Positions 22,096 through 33,752 of a DNA stretch of 64,000 nucleotides are shown here, piece after piece (the stretch's first letter is position 1; the number at the start of each line of letters is the position of its first letter). Made by a program: the position numbers and the translations under genes. The DNA is from Cricetomys ansorgei. Its lineage: Eukaryota; Chordata; Mammalia; Rodentia; Nesomyidae. Location: contig JAMJFZ010001815.1 of NCBI GenBank assembly GCA_026225945.1, positions 18,125,501-18,189,500 on the forward strand. Reading direction: 5' to 3'. The notes below the pieces were generated by a model. The model was not told where the DNA came from and searched no databases. It saw nothing but the letters and a program-made list of their open reading frames with translations.

Positions 22096-22270
22096 GCCGG
22101 GCAGTGGGGCACATGCTTTTAATCCCAGCACTCAGGAAAAGGCAGGGGGATCTCTATGAGTTTGATGCTAGCCTGGTCTACAGAGTGAGTTCCAGGATAG
22201 CCAGAATTTCAACAGAGAAACCTCTGTCTCGAAAAACCAAAAAAAAAAATAAAAAAAAAAAATAAAAAAA
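22096..22270 (+). mobile_element. B1 SINE
   Basis: Starts GCCGGGCAGTGGGGCACATG and has the TAATCCCAGCACTCAGG, CCTGGTCTACAGAGTGAGTT and AACAGAGAAACC blocks, followed by an A-rich tail. The flanks AATTAAAGGAACAAGA and AATTAAAGAAACAAGA form a long target duplication with one mismatch, so the insertion is intact. Confidence 0.95.
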
Positions 22271-24084
22271 TTAAAGAAACAAGATAGAAGTTCTTGAATT
22301 TTTTCCCCACAAACATTAACATCTATCTTTTTATCAATGGAATCCATAGACTATTCAATTCTGGCTTGTTTGGGATTTTTAACAGAAAAATGGGTTTGAA
22401 ATAAGTTTCCAAAAATTCCCTTGAGGTTTTCTCTGGGTTAGCTTTTGATTACAGCAACTTTGCCTGCTGGTACTTACACTACTCTATTCAGGTTTCAGAA
22501 AAACAACAAAGAAAAAGGGGAAATCAGAGGACTCGGTCGATAAAGCCTAACAAAGCCACCAATTCCTGGCTCCATGTCTCCTAACAAAGGCCTTTAACGT
22601 GCTTTCCTGTCACCCCGGCCAGCTCTCACATGTGATGCTGAACTCTACAAACCGTCCCACACACGCTCTTTATCAACACCCTTCTCCAGATAGCACAGTG
22701 AAGTGCTGGGTCGTATGCTGTGGCTTGATTCTAAGCCGAATAAATTAAAGGAATATTGATCTTAAAATACTAGTACAGTGAGTAATTGAAGCGTTTGCCT
22801 GCACTACCGCTGACATTGTTAGAGGTTTTGTCTTCATAATGGTCTCCAAGCAAGCACTTACACAGAGAAGCCCGTTAGCTCTTTATGAGATCAACTCTGT
22901 CGTCTCATCGACAGGTTTTTTAAGCACAGGTTTCCTTCTGGAGCCTGATTGCTCTCACTGGCACAGTGATGAAAAAGCGCACCCTATCACAGGGACAGTC
23001 ATTTAAAGCAGCTATGAACACCTGCCTACAAGACAAATGCAGGTGTGAAAGAGACACGGTTTCTTCCCACCTCTTACGCTTGCATTGTGCACACAGTTGT
23101 CTGCAGTCAAAAATAGAGTATTCACTGGAGAGATGGCAGGGCATGGTTGCTCCATTACAAATGGCCTCGATAAGCCAACATCAACACTTTTCTCTGTTGA
23201 CAGTCAGGTTGAGAATAGTCTTCTTTGTGTTCTAGACTTTCAGAACATGCTGTTTTCAACAAAATAAATTGGAGCACATTAGAATTCCCGAGCAGAAATA
23301 TTTACAGCATAGCCAATGGAAACACTGGCGACTTAGTAAAGTGGATGGAAAAAGAGATCAGTGACTACAGAATGTGGGCATTACTTTGCAACATGGAGCT
23401 CACAAAAATCCTCTTGCTGATGGAAAAATTCTTAGGATGGCCTTCGCAGTAGAATGGTTGTTCGTGTCATCCTTCCCAACGTTGCCACTCACCACGCTAT
23501 GGTCATGGATGTTCCATGTCTCGGTCACAGTTTTCTCATCCAATAGAACATTGTCTACCTCACAGAAGAAGTTGGTATCATATAAATATTTAAACTGTTT
23601 TAAAAAGGGATACATGATCATGATATTTTGGGCACTTACTTCTCTTATATAAACTATACCTATATTTTGACATGTCAGAGACCATGTTAGGAAAACTCGC
23701 TTGTATGTGCAAAACGCTTGCATAATATACACCATCCCTCAATTTGGTGTTATGGAAATAGAAGAAAAATAAGCTGAATTCCATATTTTTGCACATTTTG
23801 CAGTTTACCCAGACATCTCAAGCTCCAAGCAACAAACAGTATCTATGCATCCATCCACTCCTCCCTCCTAGAGCCAGAGCAGAATATCAGAAGTAGGACC
23901 AGTGCTCTTGTTTCTGCTGTGATCTGGCTGTACTTAGAATGGGTTCTCTGAATCCCCTGCAGATCAAGTGGAGCTGCCCTGTGTTTAGTTGTTCTTAATG
24001 GCTTTGATTTGGTTTTCTGGTTCTGTATACAACCATAATCAGTGCGTAACTCAAGCCCCAGGTGCTTCTTTGGGCCCTGCTCGA
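22271..24084. other. Unassigned DNA, no gene seen
   Basis: About 1.8 kb of complex sequence without a recognisable repeat. Several overlapping frames of 60-111 codons occur on both strands, but none has a known domain or exon context. Confidence 0.4.
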
Positions 24085-24459
24085 GTTTCATTTCTGTTGC
24101 TGTGATTAAAACCATGACAAAAAGGTAGCTTCGGGGAGAGAGAGTTCACTTAACTCACGAGTTGAGGTTACAACCGGTCACTTTGGGGTAGTCACAGTGG
24201 CAGAAACTTGAGGTAACTGACGTCACATTCTTAGTCAAGAGCAGAGAGAGAATGAATGCACACAGGTTTAGTACTCAGGTATGCTTTTTCTACTCTTATA
24301 TAACTCAGGCCCCCAAAGCAGGGAATGTTGGCACCCACAATTTGTCTTGATCTTCCTACATCAACTGAGGCAGTCTAGACAATCTCCCAGAGATGTGACC
24401 AGAGGCCAAAGAGACAAGGTGGAACTCCATTGAGACTCTCTTCTCAAGTGATGCTAGGT
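24085..24459 (-). mobile_element. MaLR LTR, reverse (carries hAT and B1)
   Basis: TTTCTGTTGCTGTGATTAAA, CACAGTGGCAGAAACTTGAG and CAGTCTAGACAATCTCCCAG follow a reverse MaLR LTR. It is interrupted at 24460 by a hAT element and ends beyond it at about 24940 (TTGAATTGACAATTT). Confidence 0.65.
24218..24225. promoter_or_regulatory. Perfect CRE palindrome in an LTR
   Basis: TGACGTCA is the full CREB/ATF palindrome. It lies inside the MaLR LTR, where the consensus as I remember it lacks it, so it would have arisen by mutation. There is no evidence of activity. Confidence 0.3.
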
Positions 24460-24907
24460 CAGCAGTTATCAACCTGTGGGTCATGACCCCTTTGGGGGGG
24501 GGTCTAATGACCCTTTCACAGGGGTTACCTAACACCATCTGCAAATCAGCCATTAACAGTAGCAAAATTACAGTTATGAAGTAGCAACGAAATAATTTTA
24601 TGGTCGGGAATCACCACAAAGTGAAAAGGTGCATTAAAGTCGAGCAGTGGTGGTACACGCCTTTAATCCCAGCATTCAAGAGGCAGAGGCTCTCAAGGAT
24701 CACTGTGAGTAACACTGTGAGTTCAAAGGCAGCCTGGTCTACAGAGTGAGTTCCAGGAGAGTGAGAGTTACAACAGAGAAACCCAGTCTCCAACAAACAA
24801 ACAACCACAAAACAAAAACAAAAACAAACAAACAAACAAACAAACAAACAAATAAATAAATAAACTGTATTAAAGGATCGTAGCAGTAGGAAGGCTGAGA
24901 ACCACTG
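24460..24907 (+). mobile_element. hAT-Charlie element (URR1-like) carrying a B1
   Basis: Begins CAGCAGTTATCAACCTGTGG and ends GGCTGAGAACCACTG, matching the CAGTGGTTCTCAACC inverted repeats. AACAGTAGCAAAATTACAG and GAAGTAGCAACGAAATAATT are body landmarks. A B1 at 24639-24865 interrupts it. Flanking octamers TGCTAGGT and CTCTGGGT match at five of eight positions. Confidence 0.85.
24639..24865 (+). mobile_element. B1 SINE inside the hAT element
   Basis: GTCGAGCAGTGGTGGTACAC, CAGAGTGAGTTCCAGGAGAG and GTTACAACAGAGAAACCC, then an AAAC/AAAT tail. Target duplication is TGCATTAAA at 24630-24638 and TGTATTAAA at 24866-24874. It is the youngest layer of this nest. Confidence 0.95.
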
Positions 24908-24940
24908 CTCTGGGTTATATTGAATTGACAATTTTATCAT
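24908..24940 (-). mobile_element. MaLR LTR, right end (continues 24085-24459)
   Basis: TATTGAATTGACAATTT corresponds to the reversed LTR start (AATTGTCAA-type). It is the short remainder to the right of the hAT insertion. Confidence 0.5.
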
Positions 24941-25541
24941 TAGAGGCTCTGATATCTTGGCTAGAGTTTACTATTTTCTCTTTAAAAGAAAATATAGGCT
25001 CAATTCTCTCTACCAACCTCCCCTACTTTTATCTAATCATATCCAGGCACTGAATGGAGCCCTAATTGAGTTTTAATTAATCTTGGAAAAACTATACCAT
25101 TACCACTTACCTATTACTCATTAATTAATCATTAATCTTCTCAAATTAATTTTCAATTGTATGCCTTACTGATAAAATTAAGTCAATTAGAATAGAGCTT
25201 TCAGGCCCCCACCTGTACTTTTATTTCTGTATTCTGTTTTCTTTCTTGCTACTAAAAATCAATTATCCCTGCTCCCATCTAAACCCACCCATCTGTGTAA
25301 GCACTGGAGTCTAATCCTTCCTTCCTACTTAAATTTTAACAGTTCTCTTCGCTCTATCCTACATCATCATATATTTTATCTACGAATCAAGTATATTAGA
25401 ATGAACCATTATTTCTTGCATACTTAATAAAACTTTCCCTGCTGGTATACTGCCATGCACACAACATTTCCTATTTCACTGCTCTGACACCAGATACAAG
25501 GGTTTAGTCTCCCCCCTTCTCTTTCTCTCTCTCTCACTCTC

Positions 25542-25624
<83 letters not shown>

Positions 25625-26279
25625 TCAGTTCTTCCACCTAAATCCATTTAATGTCATATAACTTAACTCTGTAACATCACCAACCTGGACAAAACTAGAT
25701 CCCATGTGCTAAGGGATCATTCTTCTACTTTAGACATGAGGTGCAAACAGAAGAGTCCCACTAGATCACTTACAAAAGGACATAACCTAGGAGCATGGGG
25801 TTGGTTAAAAGTCACACAGGACAAGGTATGAGGAGGATCACCGAGCTCTCATGGCTCTACCTAGACCACTATTCCTACAGACTTTTGCAAGTTCACCTAT
25901 CTGGAAGCTCTCTGAACTTAGTAAGGACTTTTGTGAAAATTTCATCCTGTAGGAAAGATCATTTCTTAACTCAGGCTGCAGATTCTCTCACCTTCCTGGA
26001 AGATTGGAGAAGGGCTGAAAATCCTCAACTTCTAATCATGGTTTGTTCTTTCTGATAAACAAATGCCATCTAGAATCCCAAGAAATGTCACTTCTCGAAA
26101 ATAAAAGAGGCTTCTATTACACAAGAAATTCTGGAGGGATTAGGGTCTCTCATGCCAGGAAGCAGGAATGAAGACCAATGCATAAATTTCTTGATATAAA
26201 TCTCAGTATCACATTTTCTTAGAGAAAAAAAAATGCCTTGAAAGCATTATTTGCACTCAAAATCAAATTTTCTTCTATT
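24941..26279. other. Unassigned DNA with a CT/CA tract
   Basis: AT-rich, no gene or repeat family recognised other than the microsatellite at 25510. Confidence 0.4.
25510..25621. repeat. (CT)n followed by (CA)n
   Basis: A compound microsatellite of about 80 bp of CT repeats with interruptions, then about 31 bp of perfect CA. Confidence 0.95.
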
Positions 26280-26820
26280 CACTTCTCAATCTTTTGGCTA
26301 AAATCAATCGCAAATGACCTCTTCCTAGCTCTCTTAAACCCACCACTCTGTGTCTTTTATGCTCACCTTTATGATAATAACTACTCTTAACTAGGTCAGC
26401 AATCACATCTACCCAGCCAATTATCATTTCTCCATCCTTATCTTCCTTGACCTATGGGCAGCATCTGACACAAGTGAGCACATTGTGATAAATTTTGCAG
26501 CATCCCTTTTCTAGTGAAAGACTAGTCTCTTGTCTTTTACATTGAAGTCATGAAAGTCTTTGGATTAACTCTAAAATATATCCAGGATCTGACCACACTC
26601 ACCATGTCTACTGCTAGTGTTCAGCTAGACTCCCCACTCCTTTTGGAACTGCTATGTCACATTATAATTTCTTTTTACTAAACCAGCCAAAGCAATCCCT
26701 TTAAAATGTATGATAGATGATGCATCTGTGTTAAAGTAACCTTGCGGCTCTCCAGGTACATATTCCTGTCACTGCTCATCTCAACCTTCAAGTCCCCCAG
26801 TCTCTGTTGGAAGATATTTA
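26280..26820 (+). mobile_element. Ancient L2 LINE fragment
   Basis: TATCTTCCTTGACCTATGGG translates to a degraded form of the L2 reverse-transcriptase signature (LDL..A.DT). AAATATATCCAGGATCTGAC and the following CACCATGTCTACTGCTAG match the next conserved L2 block, and AATGACCTCTTCCTAG the preceding one. It is a pseudogenised piece of an old mammalian LINE. Confidence 0.65.
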
Positions 26821-28008
26821 AAACACCTGCAGAACCCTGGGTGTAAGGGAGTAATGACATATAATGTGTAGCTGGCTGGCTTCTGTAATATAGGATGGTC
26901 AAAAAGGGGACAGAATGACACTAAGTCAGCACATCTGTGTGATATACAAAGAAGTGCAATAATAACAGCAGCTTAGAGGAGAGAAATGGTTCTGAGAATT
27001 AACTATAATTTACTCTGCATGGATATGAGAAAAGAAAAGGAACACTGTTGAATTTTAAAATAGCAACAAAATAGCATACGCATTTTGTAAACAACAAGTT
27101 ACAGTTTACTTTATTGTCTTTAATGGATTCCTACTAAAGGGGGAAAGGTTTTAGATTCCAGCTATAACATCTACCAAAAAATTTTATGTAAGTGACGTAC
27201 AGTGTCCAGATTGCTGTCACAAAACAAATAAAATAGATTATCCCATACACATAGCTCTTTAGTAATTATACATAATAATTTAAATAGTATAATAGATATA
27301 TCTTATGGGAATTTCCAAGGCAGGATGTTGGATATAAGATGTCCTTTATAGATATAAACATTCATCTAACTGTCAACTCAGAAATGATGTGTAAAGTTTC
27401 CCTTTGAAAATCTGACAGAATTTCAAAAACTCTCTCCAGTGAAAACAGGTCTCTGGCTTACCCCGGGGTGTGTGACAGAGATTTATAATGACCAACTAGC
27501 TTAAATACCATACAAACAGCCACAGACAAATTCTAAGAGCTTGATATTTTCATTCATAAGATTATGCTCATTTTGCTTCAAATTTCAATATACAAAAGCA
27601 TGTGTCATGAAAATAACAAATCTGCTTTTTTTAAAAATCTGAATCATTTGTCCATGGTACATTTTACAGTTCAGTAATCCTAGGATACAAGACTACCTTT
27701 GACTTAATACTCCTTTCTAACGCTCTTCTTTAAAGTCTCTCAGGATGCAACCCATCACTGCTGGGACTGGCCACACAGCTCAACCCCATTCCACCATTAG
27801 ATCATTTTCAGGTGTTGCAATGCTCTCCTTGGAAAAAGATTTGCTGCTCAAGCCAGTATTTTCCCCATCCTCATGTTCTAGACTATCATTATTCACAATA
27901 TCTTACTCCAAAACATTTTAAACATTCTTTTGAGCAGCAAAATGGTATAATTTTGGTATTTTTTAATAGACTAAGATAGCGACTCCTTTTTTACTTTTGT
28001 TTTAGTGT
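26821..28008. other. Unassigned DNA
   Basis: AT-rich, no repeat or gene recognised. Confidence 0.4.
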
Positions 28009-28333
28009 TGTTTTCTGTTGCTATGTTAAACTATTCTGATGAAAGCAGCTTAAATAAGAAATTTTATTTGGCTCACTATTACAGGCTACTGTCCATCCTT
28101 GTGCGGAAGTCAAGGTGGCAACAACTTGAGCAGCTAGTCACATTGTATCCACATTCAAGGGCAGAAAGGAATTAATGCATAAATGCTACTGTGCAGATTT
28201 CTCTTCTTTTCATTCAGCTCCCAGTTACCTATTTCGTCTTAGCACCTCTCAGCATTACTAACTATGGACCAAACCTTCAATACATAAGCCTTTGGTGGGA
28301 GGTGGGAGAAAAGCACATATCCAAGATATAACA
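28009..28333 (-). mobile_element. MaLR 3' LTR, reverse
   Basis: TGTTTTCTGTTGCTATG on the left and CCAAGATATAACA on the right are the reversed LTR ends. AAGTCAAGGTGGCAACAACT and GACCAAACCTTCAATACAT are internal landmarks. Internal MaLR sequence follows directly on the right, so this is the 3' LTR of a reverse-strand provirus remnant. Confidence 0.7.
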
Positions 28334-28662
28334 CTCCACTTTGACTCCCAAAGAGTTACATTGATTCCAAAATGCAAAATACATTCAGTCACTCTCCAAG
28401 AGTTCCCATAATCCATCTTAACAGTGTCAGCACTGTTGAAAAGTTTAAGCCCCAAGTCTCCTCTGAGACTCAAGACAAACTCATAGCTCTGAGCCTCTGT
28501 GCAAACCAAAGAGTACATTACATACTTCTAACTGTTACAGAAAGTTCTCACCAGCAAGAATCAAGTATGCACTTGAAGAGACAAGAGAAACTCTTTATTC
28601 ATGTGAAGGGAGAAGCTCGTGTTAATGTTTTGGAAAATCCAGCAGACCCACAATGGTTTCTT
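28334..28662 (-). mobile_element. MaLR internal region, reverse, part 1
   Basis: CCAAAATGCAAAATACATTC, AAGTTTAAGCCCCAAGTCTC and GGAAAATCCAGCAGACC parallel the antisense internal region of MaLR elements such as THE1. No coding capacity is left. It is interrupted at 28663 by an ERVK-like LTR. Confidence 0.65.
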
Positions 28663-29215
28663 TGTAGTAGTAAAGTACAATCTTTTACCCTCAATTTAGA
28701 GAAAGAGAAATGAAGAATAGAAAGAAATCGTCACTGTTTTTGCAGGTGGCCTTGATAGAGATAGAGACAAAGGTAGAAATTCTCAGAGCCTTGTTAGGCT
28801 GCCCTAAGCTTGGAGAGGACTAGCTGACAGTGAGTCAGACCAGTGTCTCAGCTCACTATCTGCAAACCCAATCTCTCCAAATGATGTTCTTCTATGCAAT
28901 AATCAACACAGTAAGGACAGGCAAACTTACCAATGAACCACCAACCAACACCCACCCTGGCTTTCAGGGCTTCAAACCTTTTATACTCTAAGCAAAAGTT
29001 TCCACAAACCCGAGCAGCACACAAACCCAAAAACAAGCTTCATGTGTCAAAACAACTGCACCTAACCAAATTATAGCCACCAGCATCAAGCATTCCAAAT
29101 CAAACTCATGATCATCCACCACACCTGGGATGGAAACATAAACCTAGTCCTAATGCCGTTTTGTGTTTTTAAAGAAACCAAAATAACAAAAAGGTCTTCT
29201 GGGTATCCTGCTACA
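28663..29215 (-). mobile_element. ERVK-like solo LTR (553 bp), copy 1, reverse
   Basis: Terminal TGTAG/CTACA and a perfect 6-bp duplication TTTCTT (28657-28662, 29216-29221) define a class II solo LTR. On the minus strand a TATAAAAGG box is visible. It is homologous over its full length, inverted, to 60971-61523, which has the same length. It sits inside MaLR internal sequence, so it is younger than the MaLR. Confidence 0.85.
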
Positions 29216-30172
29216 TTTCTTACAGCTTCTATACATTTGGTAACAGGTGGTTTTTTAGTCCCATGACCACCAAAAAGAATGTCTATCACATTCAGGTATT
29301 TTGACAGAAATGGAAATTGCAGGAATGAATGTTCTGCTGGTAGATAGTAGATGCCTTGCAGGTAGTAATAAAAGTACACAAATATTTGCAAGTAGCAATA
29401 AAAAGAACTTCTTTCTTAGTAAACAGATCCTACAGTATGACCTTAGTCTGGATAGCTGTGCAGTCACTGCTTCGGGCAGCTTCTGGCAAATGTTTATCTT
29501 CCCAAGATAAGACTTAAGGGCTTTAACAAGCTAGCAGAAGTCAGCTCATTTAAGTAAAATTTAACATATTTTATTTCTAGACAGTCTTACAGTTTCTAGG
29601 CAAAGTTATTTATTAATCTAGCATACCATAGAAAAGTAATTTGTTTTTGTTGGGTGCATATATATGAGTTCAAAGTATTTATTCATATTACCTCCTCTTC
29701 ATAATGAACTAAATATTCTTATTCCAAAGGGGAGGAATGGAGACACACTAAGGAAGCCAAAACAAGGACAAAACATAAAAGGCCAAATATTAAATCCAAT
29801 AGTTCTACCTCTGACATCTGCAGCATGTGGGAGCATTGGGTAAAGTCCAAAGAGCTCGGGCAGCCCCTCTCCTATAGCTTTGTTCATTTTAGCCTACACA
29901 GCATCTCCCCTAGGATGCCTCCAGTCACTTCATGAAGCATTCCTTAATAGAATCCCACATTTCTGAGATATGTAGACTATAATACGCATGGCCTATTAGC
30001 ACTAGTGTCTTCTAAGTTGTCATGAGAACTATCCATCAGTCTCAGTTTTTAGCAGTCTAGGGTTCATTTCTCTTACATCTCTCAATTTTACAAGTTGCTC
30101 CTAAAAATCAGCTCCAAAGGCTTCTGGACCACATGGTCAGGTAGCTCAACAACAATCCTAATACCAATTTTC
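29216..30172 (-). mobile_element. MaLR internal region, reverse, part 2 (tentative)
   Basis: Positioned between the ERVK LTR and a likely reversed 5' LTR. ACCACATGGTCAGGTAGCTC and CAATCCTAATACCAATTT resemble the internal segment next to a MaLR LTR. The middle (29250-29900) is not recognisable, so an unrelated insert cannot be excluded. Confidence 0.4.
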
Positions 30173-30327
30173 TGTGACATGATATTAGAGGGGAAAAATT
30201 AAAGAAGGAAATATTTGCTTTGGATCATAGTTTGTTGTATATAAATGTCCTGTGAATAGAAATATTCCATCCTGGAAGAAAACTCATTAAGACTCAAGAA
30301 GTTCTAAAGGGAAATCATTTAGCCTCA
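30173..30327 (-). mobile_element. MaLR 5' LTR remnant, reverse
   Basis: TGTGACATGATATTAGAGG and AAGAAGGAAATATTTGCTTT resemble a reversed LTR 3' end. It is badly diverged and interrupted or truncated by the B3 at 30328. Confidence 0.4.
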
Positions 30328-30530
30328 GGACGGAGGGACTGGAGAGCACTTGCTACTCTTCCAGAGGACCGGGAGTTCTGAATGCAGCACCTACATCAGG
30401 CAAGTCACAACAGCCTGTAACATCAGTTCTAGGGAATCCAACAATGTCTTCAGGCCTCCAGAGATGTCCACACACATTTGGTATATGTTCACACGATTAT
30501 ATGTAAGTAAATAAACAAATACTCAGGAAA
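30328..30530 (+). mobile_element. B3 SINE
   Basis: GGAGAGCACTTGCTACTCTT, CCAGAGGACCGGGAGTTCTG, CACAACAGCCTGTAACATC and CTTCAGGCCTCCAGAG are in B3 order with an A-rich end. CCTCAGG and ACTCAGG flank it, a possible short duplication. Confidence 0.85.
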
Positions 30531-30559
30531 TGAGCAACTGATAAGTCTCAGTGGTCCCT

Positions 30560-30860
30560 GAAACTTACAAGATTCACAACCCCCCCACCCCAAAGTTATA
30601 TAAGAAGAAAGGACTGCTAAGTACAAGAGACTTTTAAATATGTTGAGTTGTATGCAAGCCTTGGGGAGAGCTGCAGGATCCTAGTTTTTGTGAACTCACC
30701 ACCCTACTTGGAGTGAGCTTTCAGAGTGACACAGCTGCCTTTGAGTCACCTATGTTCCTGTAAGTAACCCCAATAAACTCATAGGCTCACCTAGTTGTAT
30801 TTGATGGTATCATTACTTTGTTCTGTTATCAGTCCCCTATCTGGGATGAGTAGATATTTG
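30560..30860 (+). mobile_element. LTR-like segment with polyadenylation signal
   Basis: CTGTAAGTAACCCC followed by AATAAACTCATAGG resembles the R/U5 part of a common rodent LTR, after a segment with a GTTATATAAGAAG box. No clean ends or target duplication were found, so this is tentative. Confidence 0.4.
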
Positions 30861-31198
30861 TTCACATCTCCTCCAAGAATAGTATCACACAACAGTTCAG
30901 ATATTTCATCTGTAGCTCCATTGCCTTTATAATTTGGTGAGTCTGAGCATCATACAGGTGAGTGCATAGTAGAGCACAGCTACTTATCTCATGACAGCCA
31001 GGAAACAGATAAATACAGAAATGAGGAAGCAGTTGACAGTATCTACCAGCAGCTATTGTCAAAGAGTGGGTAAATAGAAGAAAGCAATTTGAAACAATAC
31101 TCGTTAGAATGAGGCCAGCCTTGTGACAAATACTTATTTTTATCTGGGGTTATCCTTGACTTCATGATTTTCTTTAGTTCCTCAGTCATGAATAAATT

Positions 31199-31289
<91 letters not shown>

Positions 31290-31569
31290 GAGTGAACACT
31301 TGCACGGAACAGCCCCAGTTATCTTACTCCCACTTGTCCCCTAGTTTCTAGCACCTCCTAGGAATGCTATCAACGTTTGAATCTGTCAATTGATTATATC
31401 AGAGTCCTTGTGACCCTATGACTCCTCCAAACTCATCAGCTACCAACAAAACATTTGGAGACCATTTTAGCCATTGCCCATACCTTAGCCTCTAGAAATG
31501 ATGTAATGATCCCTATCTTTTGCTTACTGTGCCCCTTCTTAGAACTTCAATGTGCTGAAACAGGCCCGG
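30861..31569. other. Unassigned DNA with a GA tract
   Basis: No gene or repeat family recognised apart from the GA microsatellite. Confidence 0.4.
31201..31284. repeat. (GA)n microsatellite
   Basis: About 84 bp of GA with a GGGAGGG interruption near the middle. Confidence 0.95.
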
Positions 31570-32011
31570 CACAGTTGACATGTCGGAGTGACAATGTGAA
31601 ATGCAAGACTTGGCTATAAAGCACACCTGAAGCCTCTGAGTGGGCACTCAGGGATTTCTTAGTCTAAGGAAAGTCAGTCACTGTGCCATGAAGACATTCA
31701 TGCTACGCAGTGGAGAGACACAGATATGAGGAGCTAAGGTCTCTAGCAACAGCCAGGACCAAATTGCTAGTTATACAAGTGAGGCACCTTACAGTAGATC
31801 CTACATATCAATTGAGTCTTGCAATGACTGCAGCCCAATGGCATACAACTGTAGCTGCACAGCAGACCCCAAGAGAGACCTGGCTGCCTAAGCCCTTTCC
31901 AAACCTTTGACTTATATATAGTAATGTAACCATGAAAGATAATAAAACCTTATTGTTCATTTAAGCCACTAAGTTTTGGAGTGATTTCAATAGTAGCCAA
32001 CAACTAGTGTA
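31570..32011 (+). mobile_element. Ancient MLT-type LTR
   Basis: CAATGACTGCAGCCCAATGG, AGATAATAAAACCTTATTG, TTAAGCCACTAAGTTTTGG and a CAACTAGTGTA end are the 3' part of an old mammalian MaLR/MLT-type LTR. The AATAAA signal is preserved. The left boundary is uncertain. Confidence 0.6.
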
Positions 32012-33302
32012 TGGACAATTTTAGAAAAAGTTATTGTTAATACTTACTTGCCAATTTAAATGGCAGAGCTTTGCCAATTAAGCATTAATGTTTGCAGAAG
32101 CATTTTATTTGCTTTCTAAATTATGCTATACTGTACTTTGCAGAAAGAACATAAACTCCAAGGGTTTCACCTGGCAATTTTCAAGAGAAAAATTTAAGGA
32201 CCTGGTGGTATAAACTCATAGAAACTGACAGTTAACATCCCTGACACTAATATATAATCCTTCTTCTCTGGAGGAAACAGATTGTCACAGAAGTGGATCT
32301 TTAGAAGACTGTCAAACCTTGAATAGGATCAGCCTTCTCTGATGATGAATATGGTGTAAATGCTTTGAAAACTCTGCAGGACCCTCGGAATGAAAAGGAC
32401 TTTTCACAAGATGAAGAGAATGAATCTCACACTTTGTAAGGTCCTTTCCATAATAGTACCAACCTCGCTCTTTCTGCTCCTATATTCAATGAAGCCTGCT
32501 CAATTAGGCATAATAATGGAGACCCATGACAGCCCAGATCATTCATTGCCCTGATCCGAATACTTCACTTTTCTGTTGCCTTCAATCTTGTTCTTCATAA
32601 CTTACCTAAGGGTGTTTCCTATAGAAGAAAGGCAATCTTGAATATTTTCTTACGTTCCCAATCACTTTAGAAGTTCTTCTTTGAGTAAGTACAATTGCTT
32701 CTTCCAGTGGGAGCTGTTTTGAGAAAGAGAAATCACAGGTACAGAGGAACTCTATGCAAAACCAGTTTTAAGTCACTTAAGACTGGCTACTTCAATTTTA
32801 AGTATATTTAGATTCTTGACCAAGACCATATTATTCTTTTTGACCAAGACACTGCAAATCTTACATTGTTCAAAATGGAGAGGAGAACCCAAAGTTGCAT
32901 ATATTTTATTCAGAAAAATAAGATGTTCAGCTTCCATTTTCAGCTCCCACATGTAAAGAATCTGACTGGAAGTAGTCACCGGGTGTTTATAAGAAACCCA
33001 CAGATCAAATGGGAAATAATGTTATTTTTGTGAATTCATCAAAAAATTAACATCACAGTACAAACTACTACCCTGAAATCTAGACAGATGAGCACGGGAA
33101 CTTTCAGAGGACACGAGCTTACTGGAGTGGAAGCCCTGGGAGTTGCCAGCTGGTAGAAACATGTAAGTGGTGTTTTGATGAATTACTAGAGGCTAAGTAT
33201 AGACCAAATGTTTTAGTCTTAGGGGGAACTGCCATCACCAGTTCATTCATTTTAAGATAATAAGACACTAATAACTTCAACTACACTTCTCAGTATAGAT
33301 GT
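32012..33302. other. Unassigned DNA
   Basis: No repeat or gene recognised. Confidence 0.4.
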
Positions 33303-33390
33303 CTCCCCCACCCTTCCCCCCTCTCTGTCTCCTCTGTCTTTTCTTCTCTCTTTCTCTCTCTCTCTCCCCCCTCTCTCTTTCTGTGTGTGT
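33303..33390. repeat. Pyrimidine-rich (CT)n tract
   Basis: Interrupted CT/CCT repeats ending in a short GT run, next to a reversed B4. Confidence 0.9.
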
Positions 33391-33752
33391 GAACAGTATA
33401 CATGCACAGTTGTGTGAGTATACATAAGAATGGTGCAGATGGTGTATGCAGGTGCGCATGCTCATGGGTGTGGAGGCCACAGACTGGCATTGAGTAATTT
33501 CCTCAGTCTCTTACCACATTATTATTTTGGGGTAGGGGGGATACAGGGAATCTCATTGAACCTGGAGCTCACCAATGTGGCTAGACTGGTAGGCCAGTGA
33601 ACTCTATGGATCATCCCATCTCTGACTTCACAGCAGCTAGATCATGTTCTCATCACCAGGTTTAGCTACTACACGGTTGCTGAGGAACTAAACAGAAATC
33701 CTCAAGCTTGGGCAGCAGTTTACTGACAAAGCCATGTCTCCGACCCAGTGTA
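33391..33752 (-). mobile_element. B4 SINE, reverse
   Basis: GTGTGGAGGCCACAGACTGG, AATCTCATTGAACCTGGAGC, GTGGCTAGACTGGTAGGCCA and ACAAAGCCATGTCTCCGACC follow the reversed B4 consensus over nearly full length. Confidence 0.8.

Noticed and set aside
25424..25621. Reverse frame of Arg-Glu repeats
   Set aside because: It is produced by the CT/CA tract at 25510-25621.
26277..26310. U2 snRNA-like start (CTTCTC..TCTTTTGGCTAA.ATCAA)
   Set aside because: The similarity is confined to about 26 bases and the rest of U2 is absent. The same bases fit the L2 LINE block that precedes AATGACCTCTTCC, and further L2 blocks follow in order.
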